NCBI GenBank assembly: GCA_028293765.1
Contig: JAQGOG010000106.1
Location: forward strand, 1-40,211
Direction of reading: 5' to 3'
DNA: 40,211 nucleotides
Origin: Gammaproteobacteria bacterium
Lineage (GTDB): Bacteria > Pseudomonadota > Gammaproteobacteria > Steroidobacterales > Steroidobacteraceae
This document shows positions 33,628 through 40,211 of this stretch, piece after piece. The position numbers and the translations under genes are program-made. Position 1 is the stretch's first letter, and each line of letters begins with the position of its first letter. The notes under the pieces are model-generated. The model had not been told where the DNA came from. It worked only from the letters and a program-made list of their open reading frames with translations, and ran no database searches.

Positions 33628-34275
33628 ATGGATCACTCCTTGAGCGCAGCATCCATACGTCCGCCTCGCGCCGGAGGCGCGGTTCGGGCCCTGCTGTTGA
33701 CCTTCGCGCTGAGCGTTCTCGGACGCCCCCTCTTCGCGGGAGAGGTCGTAGAAAGAAAGGTCCTGGCCGCCCCCGAGCCGCAGGGCTACTGGACCGGCCC
33801 GATCAACTCTACGGTTCCGGTGACGATCGCGGGTGGGAAAATCATTCACGATGCGCACGACCTGCAGGCGTTATTAAAGGGCGGCGGCGTGGTAGTCCTG
33901 GATGTGTCGAACGCGCCGCGACGGCCAGAGAACCTGGCGTCGGGCGCACCGTGGCTGCCGCTTCCGCACCAGGCCATTCCAGGCAGCCTGTGGCTCCCGG
34001 GCGTTGGGCTTGGAGAAGTGCCTCCATCCGTCGACGCGTTCTTCCGCGAGCGCCTGGCAGCTGCAACGGGAGGCCAGCTTGCCCGGAAAGTCGTCATCTA
34101 CTGTCACGAGACGTGTTGGCTGAGCTGGAATGCCGCCAAACGCGCCATTCACTACGGCTACCGCAATGTGTACTGGTTCCGTGATGGCATCGAGGGTTGG
34201 AAGGCGGCGGGGCTACCGACCTCTCTCATCAAGCCCGAGGCCGAGCCTGCGGGCGAGTCCGGGCGGCAGCCGTAG
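33628..34275 (+). CDS. PQQ-catabolism-associated CxxxCW rhodanese-like protein
   Basis: A 215-residue exported rhodanese-like protein. The signal peptide is in ALLLTFALSVLGRPLFAG. The mature protein has the early family motif PEPQGYWTGPINSTVP (49-64), a rhodanese core (GGVVVLDVSNAPRRP; HQAIPGSLWLPGVGLGEVPP) and the loop IYCHETCWLSWNAAKRAI with C159 and C163 followed by W164. This C-x3-C-W feature defines the family linked by gene neighbourhood to PQQ-dependent alcohol oxidation. It follows the SoxYZ-like gene by 51 bases. The last 47 bases overlap, in opposite orientation, the end of the DUF72 gene. I infer a redox or sulfur-handling role on the carrier. Confidence 0.9.
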   Translation: MDHSLSAASIRPPRAGGAVRALLLTFALSVLGRPLFAGEVVERKVLAAPEPQGYWTGPINSTVPVTIAGGKIIHDAHDLQALLKGGGVVVLDVSNAPRRPENLASGAPWLPLPHQAIPGSLWLPGVGLGEVPPSVDAFFRERLAAATGGQLARKVVIYCHETCWLSWNAAKRAIHYGYRNVYWFRDGIEGWKAAGLPTSLIKPEAEPAGESGRQP

Positions 34276-35398
34276 TTTTCGAGCCCGGTACAGATCCAGA
34301 TCCAGCCGCAGCTTTGGCGCGGGGGGCGGACACTGGCCTGACAGCCACTCCGGCATTTGCTGACGGCTTTACTCTGACAGCAGCCTTGACGCCTGAGACC
34401 CTCTTCGCTCCAACCGCAGCCCGGCCTCCCGAGGGCGCCTTGGCGCCGACACGCTTAAACGCAGCTCTGGGTACAGTATCGGCGGGTGCGCGGCGGCGGC
34501 CTGTCGGAAGCGGCGGGGAGCCGGGCCTCAATCCTAACTTGTGCATCAATGTCTGCGCGTCGAACGGCGCTCGTAACTTGACGTCGGTGTTGTCGAAAAA
34601 GCAATACACGTCGCGCGCATTTGCGGACGGCGGCTTCTCATTCAGGACCTTTTGCGCGTCTGGCGGCTCCATTCCGCTACTCCAGGCACGAATGCGGCGC
34701 GCCCAGCGCTCGAGCGCCTTGTCCCCATAGCCGCTGCGATAGAGTTCGCGGTCCCCATGCAGGCGCATGTAGAGGAAATCTGCGGTGATGTCGTGGGTCA
34801 TCGGCCAGTGGCGTGCCGATTCGGCGACGACCAGAGCAACATTACGCTCGCGCAGCAGCTCGATGAACGTTGGGTCGAGAAAGCTGTCGTGGCGTATTTC
34901 GATGGCGTGGCGCAGCTGACGCCGCTCGTCCGATGCCAGTCGCGAACGTCCTTTCATCCACGCCGATCGCTTGCGCGCGAGTGCGCTTGCCGCTTGCGTA
35001 TCGTGAGGGAGCAGATCGAGAAAGGGCTCCATGCGTTCGCGGTCGTATTTGAAGTTCGGAGGAAACTGCCAGAGGATCGGGCCGAGCTTCTCCTTTAGAT
35101 TGAAGAGGCCGGAGGCCAGAAAGTTGGCCACCGGCTCTTCGACCTCGCGCAGCCGACGCATGTGCGTGATGTAACGTGGCGCCTTGACGCTGAACACGAA
35201 ACCCGGCGGCGTCTCCTCGTACCAGCGCGCGTAGCTTTCGGGTCGCTGCAGCGAATAGAACGATCCGTTGATCTCGATAATGGGCAGCACGCGGGAGGCG
35301 TATGCGAGCTCACTGCGCTGGGGTAAGTCTGCGGGGTAAAACGGTCCACGCCACGGCTCGTAGCGCCACCCCGAAATACCGATGCGAATTGCCGCCAT
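34229..35398 (-). CDS. DUF72 family protein with long basic C-terminal tail
   Basis: A 389-residue protein whose first 290 residues are a DUF72 (YecE-like) TIM-barrel: IRIGISGWRYEPWRGPFYPA near the start, LPIIEINGSFYSL, then FVFSVKAPRYITHMRRL, LGPILWQFPPNFKYD, HAIEIRHDSF and DVYCFFDNTD. These are the standard family motifs; no activity is established. Residues about 295-389 are Ala/Arg/Lys/Pro-rich repeats (for example AVGAKRVSGVKAAVRVKPS), not part of the fold, and probably bind nucleic acid or another anionic partner. The coding region of the tail overlaps the CHETCW gene by 47 bases in the opposite direction. It follows the MFS gene by 81 bases and may share its transcript. Confidence 0.93.
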   Translation of the reverse strand: MAAIRIGISGWRYEPWRGPFYPADLPQRSELAYASRVLPIIEINGSFYSLQRPESYARWYEETPPGFVFSVKAPRYITHMRRLREVEEPVANFLASGLFNLKEKLGPILWQFPPNFKYDRERMEPFLDLLPHDTQAASALARKRSAWMKGRSRLASDERRQLRHAIEIRHDSFLDPTFIELLRERNVALVVAESARHWPMTHDITADFLYMRLHGDRELYRSGYGDKALERWARRIRAWSSGMEPPDAQKVLNEKPPSANARDVYCFFDNTDVKLRAPFDAQTLMHKLGLRPGSPPLPTGRRRAPADTVPRAAFKRVGAKAPSGGRAAVGAKRVSGVKAAVRVKPSANAGVAVRPVSAPRAKAAAGSGSVPGSKTTAAARTRPQARPRA

Positions 35399-35479
35399 GA
35401 CGGTCCGTAGCAGGGAACGATCCCGCCAAGCCCGTCGCGCGGCCCGCCGTCAAGGCTAGAACGGCGCCGCGACTCTGCG

Positions 35480-36757
35480 TCAGCCGGGCACGGCCGGCGC
35501 ATGCGCCTTGGCCTGGAATACCAGCAAACAGCCGAGAACGACGCATAACACAGCTGCGCTCAGCGACAAGGACCCATGGATTCCGATGAGGCCACCCAGC
35601 ATTCCGACGGTCAACCCACTGAAGGTCCGCATGCCATTCGCCGCCATCGAGAACACGCCTATCACGCGACCGCGGATGGCCGGTGGTGCATTCAACTGCA
35701 CCAATGCCTGCGCCATGGAATTGAACGACAGCTCGACGAAGCCGGCTATGAAGAGCAACCCAAGCGCCAACGGATAGCTCGCCGCGAGCCCGAAGCTACC
35801 GAGGGCGCAACACCAGGCCATCGCCAACACGAGTGCCGTGCGCGGAGCGGGCCGCAGCAGTCCGCGGCTCTCGAGCACGAAGCCTGCGACCAGGGCGCCG
35901 GCGGCATCGGCGGCCAGCAGCATGCTGTAGGACATTCCGGGATCGCCGTGGCCGAGATCCTGCGCGAATCCGGGCATCTGCGCCTGGTATGCGTTGCCGA
36001 TGAAGAACGCGGCGCCTCCGGCGAGCAGTGTCATGCACAGGACGGTAGGGTTGCCGCCGATAGTGCGAAACGTGGCAAAGACGTCCCCGAAGCCGCGCAC
36101 CGCAGGTCTCGGCGCCGGTGTTTCTTTCCGGAATCGCGGTCCGTAGGGAGCCTTCCAGAGCCACAGAAGCATCGGCAAATAGATCAGCGCGTTGACGAAA
36201 ATGCCATGGGCGGGCCCCAAGGCGAGCAGTAGCGCACCACCGATAGCGGGGCCGCACAACATTCCGAGATAGCGCGCCGTGGCGCCGAGGCGCACTGCGC
36301 TCTGCAGCTCCGCCGGGCCAACGATGTCATGCAATAAGAGCTGGCTCGCCGGCGACCACAAAACACCGGCGCAACCATGGATGATGAGCAGCACCCTGGC
36401 GTGCCACGGTTGCAGCGTCCCGGTCATGAACAGCACGCCCCAGGCGATCGAGACGCCCATGAAGAGGACCATCCCTATCTGGATGATCCGCCGGGGATCA
36501 AAACGGTCGGCCAGCGCCCCGGTATAGACCGAAAAAGCCAGAAATGGCAGCCAATGCGAGATCACGGCGAAGCCGCCCAGCGTGGGCGAGTGGAATTTCT
36601 GAAAGATCACCCAGTAGCTGATGACGTGCTCGATGTTGTCCGCCAACATCGCCGCTGCCGTCCCGAGGAAATACATCTGAAAGCCTCGATGGCGGAACGC
36701 TGCGAACGAGGCGTGCGCGACCGGCGAAACGTCGCTCTGATCTGTGGCGGTGACCAA
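35480..36757 (-). CDS. MFS transporter (MFS_3-like exporter)
   Basis: A 425-residue major-facilitator permease with about 12 hydrophobic helices. The loop 2-3 motif A region reads GALADRFDPRRIIQIGMVLF (about 79-98), with a matching motif in the second half near RGRVIGVFSMAANGMRTFSG. It resembles EntS/MFS_3-type exporters of small molecules or siderophores; nothing fixes the substrate. A short soluble N-terminus (about 25 residues) precedes helix 1. The gene stands on the minus strand between the transsulfuration genes and DUF72 gene, 216 bases downstream of the former. Confidence 0.92.
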   Translation of the reverse strand: MVTATDQSDVSPVAHASFAAFRHRGFQMYFLGTAAAMLADNIEHVISYWVIFQKFHSPTLGGFAVISHWLPFLAFSVYTGALADRFDPRRIIQIGMVLFMGVSIAWGVLFMTGTLQPWHARVLLIIHGCAGVLWSPASQLLLHDIVGPAELQSAVRLGATARYLGMLCGPAIGGALLLALGPAHGIFVNALIYLPMLLWLWKAPYGPRFRKETPAPRPAVRGFGDVFATFRTIGGNPTVLCMTLLAGGAAFFIGNAYQAQMPGFAQDLGHGDPGMSYSMLLAADAAGALVAGFVLESRGLLRPAPRTALVLAMAWCCALGSFGLAASYPLALGLLFIAGFVELSFNSMAQALVQLNAPPAIRGRVIGVFSMAANGMRTFSGLTVGMLGGLIGIHGSLSLSAAVLCVVLGCLLVFQAKAHAPAVPG

Positions 36758-36973
36758 TGAAACTCCTGGGGGATGACGGCGCGATCGGCAGACGGTCGAG
36801 CCTCATTCGAAAGACCCTATGGCCTCGCGTGGCTGCTGCGGCTTTCGTCGGAGCTCCGCCAGTGGAACGGGTGAACACTACGAGGGCGGCCACTGGCTCG
36901 GGACGTTCGCCGTGTACCTGACGAGCGAGGCCGGGCTCTAGCTCGCACCAGCAGACGCCACGCATCCAGAACG

Positions 36974-38155
36974 CTATCCCAACGCTTCACGAAGCTCCGC
37001 GATCAGATCGTTTACGTCCTCGACACCGACTGACAGCCGGATGAGCCCGTCACCGATACCAAGAGACGCCCGCATGGCGGCGGGCAAAGATGCGTGGGTC
37101 ATCAGGCCGGGATGTTCGATGAGGCTCTCGACGCCACCCAGGCTCTCCGCGAGCGAGAACAGATGGCAGCGCTCCAACATGCGGCGTGCATCGTCGAGGC
37201 TGCCGCGCAGGACGGCAGTTACGATGCCGCCGTAGCCGCCGGTCATCTGGCGCCTTGCCAACGCATGCTGTGGATGGCTTTCGAGGCCGGGGTAGTACAC
37301 CCGCTCGACTTTCGGGTGACGCTCCAAGAACTGCGCAATGGCCATTGCGTTCGCGCAGTGCCGCTCCATCCTGAGCGCAAGTGTCTTGATCCCGCGCAGG
37401 ATGAGAAAGGAATCGAACGGCCCCGATACGCTGCCCAAGGCGTTCTGCAGGTAGGTGAGCCGCTCCTTGAGCGAAGCGTTCGTGCCCACTGCTGCCACAC
37501 CGCCCAAGGCGTCTGAATGGCCGTTCAGATACTTCGTAGCCGAGTGCACGACGATATCGAAGCCGTGTTCGAGCGGTCTTTGAATGAAGGGCGTCGCGAA
37601 TGTGTTGTCGCAAACGCTGATCAATCCGCGCCTACGGGCGATCGCCGCAACGGCGCTCAAGTCGACCAGCTTGAGAAGCGGGTTGGTGGGGGTCTCTACC
37701 CATACCAGGCGGGTGTTGGGGCGGATGGCCGCTTCGAGCGCCGCCGGATCCGTGAGATCGACGAACGAGACGTCGTGGCCGGCGGAGCGCTTGCGAACGT
37801 TCTCAAACAACCGGTAGCTGCCGCCGTAGAGATCATGCATGGCGATGATGTGCGAGCCGCTATCGAGCAGCTCCAGCACTGTTGCGGTCGTCGCCATGCC
37901 GGACGCGAATGCAAATCCAGCGGTGCCGCCCTCCAGGTTGGCGACGGCAGCCTGCAATGCATCCCGCGTGGGATTGCGCGTGCGGGTGTAGTCGTAACCT
38001 TTGTGCACGCCGGGACTCGACTGTACATAGGTCGAGGTTGCGTAGATGGGCGGCATCACGGCACCCGTCAACGGATCCGGCCGCTGACCACCGTGGATGA
38101 CTCGCGTCGCAAAGCGTTCGGGCGGCGTACCGCGTTTCTCGGCCTCAGCACTCAT
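36974..38155 (-). CDS. Cystathionine gamma-lyase / gamma-synthase family PLP enzyme
   Basis: A 393-residue fold-type I PLP enzyme of the Cys/Met metabolism family. PLP lysine is K208 in VVHSATKYLNGHSD, with the aromatic pocket YDYTRTRNPTRDAL (54-67), YGGSYR (110-115), and the C-terminal FSLAESLGGVESLIEHPGL, then MTH. The motif set cannot by itself separate cystathionine gamma-lyase from gamma-synthase or O-acetylhomoserine sulfhydrylase. Next to the cystathionine beta-synthase gene (32 bases upstream, same strand), gamma-lyase activity in the reverse route from homocysteine to cysteine is most likely. All catalytic residues I can see are intact. Confidence 0.94.
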   Translation of the reverse strand: MSAEAEKRGTPPERFATRVIHGGQRPDPLTGAVMPPIYATSTYVQSSPGVHKGYDYTRTRNPTRDALQAAVANLEGGTAGFAFASGMATTATVLELLDSGSHIIAMHDLYGGSYRLFENVRKRSAGHDVSFVDLTDPAALEAAIRPNTRLVWVETPTNPLLKLVDLSAVAAIARRRGLISVCDNTFATPFIQRPLEHGFDIVVHSATKYLNGHSDALGGVAAVGTNASLKERLTYLQNALGSVSGPFDSFLILRGIKTLALRMERHCANAMAIAQFLERHPKVERVYYPGLESHPQHALARRQMTGGYGGIVTAVLRGSLDDARRMLERCHLFSLAESLGGVESLIEHPGLMTHASLPAAMRASLGIGDGLIRLSVGVEDVNDLIAELREALG

Positions 38156-38187
38156 TCAACATTCCTCCGGGCGGCGTACCGAATGAC

Positions 38188-39561
38188 TCACAGTCTCCGG
38201 CGCAGCCAGTTCAGCAGATCGATCCGGGTGACGAGCCCCTGGAACTCGGTTCCCTTCATGACGATGGCGACCAGGCCGCGGTTGAAGATCTCCATCAACT
38301 GCGGCAAGGGGGCATCCACGGGCACAGTGACTAGATGACTCTCCATCGCCTTCGTGACGGGCTCATTGAAGTGCTGAGGATTTTCGAACACCTCGAGCAG
38401 AATGTCTTCCTCATCCACGATACCGACGATGCGCCCGTCATGCATCACCGGGAGCTGCGACACGTCGTAGAGCTTCATGCGGCGATAGGCGGCCATGACG
38501 AGCTCGGTGGAGTTCACGGTCACCGCGGCTCGCTCCGAGGCACGCCGGGCGATCAGATCGCGCAGGTCGCCGAAGCGCTCGCGGTCGATGAACCCCTGGT
38601 CCAGCATCCAGTAGTCGTTGTAGACCTTCGAGAGATACTTGTTGCCGCTGTCGCAGACGAAGGTGACCACGCGCTTGGGGGTTTTCTGCTCACGGCAGTA
38701 GCGCAATGCGGCGGCGAGGAGGGTGCCCGTAGACGTGCCCGCAATGATCCCTTCTTTGAGAAGCAACTCGCGGCACGTCTGGAATGCCTCCGCGTCCGGG
38801 ATGGTATACGTGCTCCCGACACGGGAGAAATCGGCGACCGGCGGAATGGAATCGCCACCGATGCCCTCTACTAGCCAACCGCCGCGCGCGGTCTCGACAT
38901 TGCCGGTCTTGGCATAGTCCGCGAGTATCGAGCCGGCGGGATCGGCAAGCACCATTTCCACGCTGGGCGCGGTGCGCCCAAAGAAGTGCGACAGGCCCGT
39001 GAGCGTGCCGCCGGTTCCCACACCGCAAACCACGGCATCGAGGTTGTGCCCGGTCTGCTCCCAGATTTCGGGTGCGGTGGTTTCCTCGTGAGCCTGTGGA
39101 TTGGCGGGGTTGCCGAACTGATTCACGAAGAAGGAGTTGGGTGTCTCGCGCGTGAGGCGCTCGGCGACGTCGCGGTAGTACTCCGGATGGCCTTTGCTGA
39201 CGTCCGAGCGCGTCAGCACGACTTCGGCGCCCTTGGCTTTCAGTTGAAAGATCTTCTCCTGGCTCATCTTGTCCGGAATGACGAGCAGCAGGCGATAGCC
39301 TTTCTGGGCGGCGACCAATGCAAGCCCCAGTCCCGTGTTGCCCGCCGTGGCTTCGATGAGAGTGCCGCCCGGCTTGATCCGGCCGTCGCGCTCGGCCGCC
39401 TGGATGAGATACAGCCCGACCCGGTCCTTGATGGAGCCGCCCGGATTCTGGTTCTCGAGCTTCAGAAACAGCTGGCAGGGTCCGGTGTCGAGATGGGTTG
39501 CGGCAACGAGCGGCGTGCGGCCGATCATCTCCAGCACGTTGCCGTAGGGTGGGGGTGACAT
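38188..39561 (-). CDS. Cystathionine beta-synthase
   Basis: A 457-residue fold-type II PLP enzyme. PLP lysine is K45 in NPGGSIKDRV; TAGNTGLGLAL is the substrate-binding loop and GTGGTLTGLSHFFG the phosphate-binding loop; SGNKYLSKVYNDYWM is typical of CBS rather than cysteine synthase. The C-terminal 115 residues (about 340-457) form a pair of CBS domains (VMAAYRRMKLYDVSQLPVMH, DGRIVGIVDEEDIL; TVPVDAPLPQLMEIFNRGLV). These may sense S-adenosylmethionine, as in human CBS. There is no N-terminal heme domain. ATG 39561 has AAGGAG four to five bases upstream. It condenses serine with homocysteine and begins the operon with the gamma-lyase-like gene; its leader has two hairpins. Confidence 0.94.
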   Translation of the reverse strand: MSPPPYGNVLEMIGRTPLVAATHLDTGPCQLFLKLENQNPGGSIKDRVGLYLIQAAERDGRIKPGGTLIEATAGNTGLGLALVAAQKGYRLLLVIPDKMSQEKIFQLKAKGAEVVLTRSDVSKGHPEYYRDVAERLTRETPNSFFVNQFGNPANPQAHEETTAPEIWEQTGHNLDAVVCGVGTGGTLTGLSHFFGRTAPSVEMVLADPAGSILADYAKTGNVETARGGWLVEGIGGDSIPPVADFSRVGSTYTIPDAEAFQTCRELLLKEGIIAGTSTGTLLAAALRYCREQKTPKRVVTFVCDSGNKYLSKVYNDYWMLDQGFIDRERFGDLRDLIARRASERAAVTVNSTELVMAAYRRMKLYDVSQLPVMHDGRIVGIVDEEDILLEVFENPQHFNEPVTKAMESHLVTVPVDAPLPQLMEIFNRGLVAIVMKGTEFQGLVTRIDLLNWLRRRL

Positions 39562-39580
39562 TTGGCTCCTTAGTCTATGG

Positions 39581-39608
39581 GCTGAAAGTCGCCTGCGGCG
39601 CTTTCAGC
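39581..39608 (-). promoter_or_regulatory. Stem-loop in the CBS leader
   Basis: GCTGAAAG and CTTTCAGC (39581-39588, 39601-39608) enclose an inner CGCC/GGCG stem with a 3-base loop and one bulged base. It ends about 10 bases before the Shine-Dalgarno of the cystathionine beta-synthase gene, so it could influence translation initiation. Confidence 0.5.
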
Positions 39609-39636
39609 GAGCGCGCCGACTGGCTGGTCGCGGCCC

Positions 39637-39664
39637 GCGGGCAAAAAACGTGGTTTTTGCCCGC
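39637..39664. terminator. Perfect 11-bp inverted repeat, possible terminator or attenuator
   Basis: GCGGGCAAAAA and TTTTTGCCCGC pair perfectly with a 6-base loop ACGTGG. In either direction the T run is part of the stem and no further T tract follows, which is unusual for a simple terminator. It lies 240 bases past the HvfC-like stop and 75 bases before the CBS start, so it may end the former transcript or shape the leader of the latter. Confidence 0.5.
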
Positions 39665-39904
39665 TAGGGGGGCGGCCCGGTTCCGGGGAATCCATATTCA
39701 TTGCTACAGCTATGCTTACGGGCTTCGCGGCACCGGCAACGTTCTTCGCGAGATATCCGTCAATCCTGTGCGGCGCCCTCGCGACTGAAGCGCAGGCGCA
39801 AAGGATTGTACGCGATGCGCGAGAGGCCCGAATGGCCGCCCGATCAGGAGCCTTGGCCGGTGAGGAAACACCGCCAGCACGGCATGCCGCCGGCAGCGCT
39901 GCGG

Positions 39905-40211
39905 TCAGCGGAGTGCGGTAAGGAGTCCCGAGTCGACCCAGCCGCGCAGAAACGCGGCCGCCTGCGGGGGTGCCGCGGCGTCGCCGAATATTCCGCTCAG
40001 CAGCGTACAAACTGCGCCGAACGACTCGCCCTGACGAGCCGCGTCGAGGACCAGGGCTTCCTCGGTCGGAAGCGAGCGGAAACAGCTGCGTAGCTCGTGA
40101 CGCCACAAGAGCCACTGCACCGGGTTGGATTCCAGAGTCACCTCCGGCGACTCGGCATCATCACCGACGGCCTTCCAGATTTGCGGCGCATTCCAGGTAA
40201 GCTCCAGACGG
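39905..40211 (-). CDS. HvfC / DUF2063-like protein, C-terminal part (cut by window edge)
   Basis: The frame is open to the right edge and gives at least 102 residues. WNAPQIWKAVGD, then NPVQWLLWRHELRSCFRSLP, TEEALVLDAARQGESF and the end AAAFLRGWVDSGLLTALR match my memory of the C-terminal half of HvfC/BufC (DUF2063) proteins, once annotated as putative DNA-binding proteins and now linked with the DUF692 enzymes that modify bufferin-type metallophore peptides. The start codon lies outside the window; a GTG at 40141 is only an internal valine. If correct, DUF692 and a small cysteine-containing precursor gene should be found just beyond the edge. Confidence 0.6.
   Translation of the reverse strand, partial: RLELTWNAPQIWKAVGDDAESPEVTLESNPVQWLLWRHELRSCFRSLPTEEALVLDAARQGESFGAVCTLLSGIFGDAAAPPQAAAFLRGWVDSGLLTALR

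Larger units (their letters stand above)
39562..39904 (-). other. Leader / intergenic region of the transsulfuration operon
   Basis: A 343-base stretch with no supported gene on either strand. It contains two strong inverted repeats, at 39581-39608 and 39637-39664, listed separately. I see no clear promoter in it; a TTGACG on the minus strand near 39756 has no matching -10. Confidence 0.5.

Noticed and set aside
39562-39664. SAM or SAH riboswitch upstream of the CBS gene
   Set aside because: The conserved core sequences of the riboswitches I know are not visible; only simple hairpins are present.
39570-40115. 181-residue minus-strand and 69-residue plus-strand reading frames near the right edge
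   Set aside because: Both are Arg/Ala/Pro-rich, overlap the HvfC-like gene or the hairpins, and match no family I know.
1-40211. CRISPR array, insertion sequence or prophage
   Set aside because: I found no evenly spaced repeats with unique spacers, no transposase or integrase, and no phage structural gene.

Overview
The window looks like a chromosomal segment of a GC-rich Gammaproteobacterium. It has a proteobacterial-type minCDE cluster, family B DNA polymerase II, HrpB, YgiQ, MipA/OmpV and an RstA/RstB-like two-component pair. A Steroidobacter/Nevskia-like or Xanthomonas-relative affiliation is plausible, but this is an impression from protein style, not a computed placement. There is no phage, IS element, CRISPR array or rRNA.

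Layout. 0-1.6 kb: a beta-class glutathione transferase, a short lipoprotein that looks like a truncated thioredoxin-family gene, and a tRNA-Ile(CAU) gene split after the anticodon by a 238-nt group I intron. 1.6-5 kb: a large ATPase-LuxR (LAL) regulator and a DUF4365 protein. 5.3-8.7 kb: a MipA/OmpV - DUF3019 - response regulator - histidine kinase operon, preceded by three TACA boxes exactly 10 bp apart. 8.7-11.1 kb: DNA polymerase II on the minus strand. 11.3-16 kb: a redox/stress region with a DUF302 protein, divergent from a cyclic-nucleotide-domain/thioredoxin-reductase-like fusion that lacks the CxxC, followed by a cytosolic DsbA-like protein. Next comes an ArsR - SRPBCC - GST operon whose promoter, operator and start codon are superimposed.

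16.1-30.2 kb is one long minus-strand block: minC-minD-minE; nfeD - slipin - DUF423 - hrpB; a YgiQ radical SAM protein; and a DOMON-like protein - NamZ-type muramidase - S9 peptidase set. 30.4-34.3 kb on the plus strand holds a flavin amine oxidase followed by three proteins of the quinoprotein-dehydrogenase 'relay' (zinc metallohydrolase, fused SoxYZ-like carrier, CHETCW rhodanese-like protein), with no PQQ dehydrogenase in view. 34.2-36.8 kb on the minus strand: DUF72 protein and MFS transporter. 37-39.6 kb: cystathionine beta-synthase and a cystathionine gamma-lyase/synthase, a reverse transsulfuration operon whose leader carries two strong hairpins. The right edge cuts into an HvfC/DUF2063-like gene.

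The items most worth following are the self-splicing-type tRNA intron, the CxxC-less reductase fusion beside a cytosolic disulfide protein, the leaderless ArsR promoter/operator, the TACA direct repeats upstream of the MipA operon, and the relay module that stands next to an amine oxidase instead of a quinoprotein. I did not find a convincing wholly new multi-gene system.
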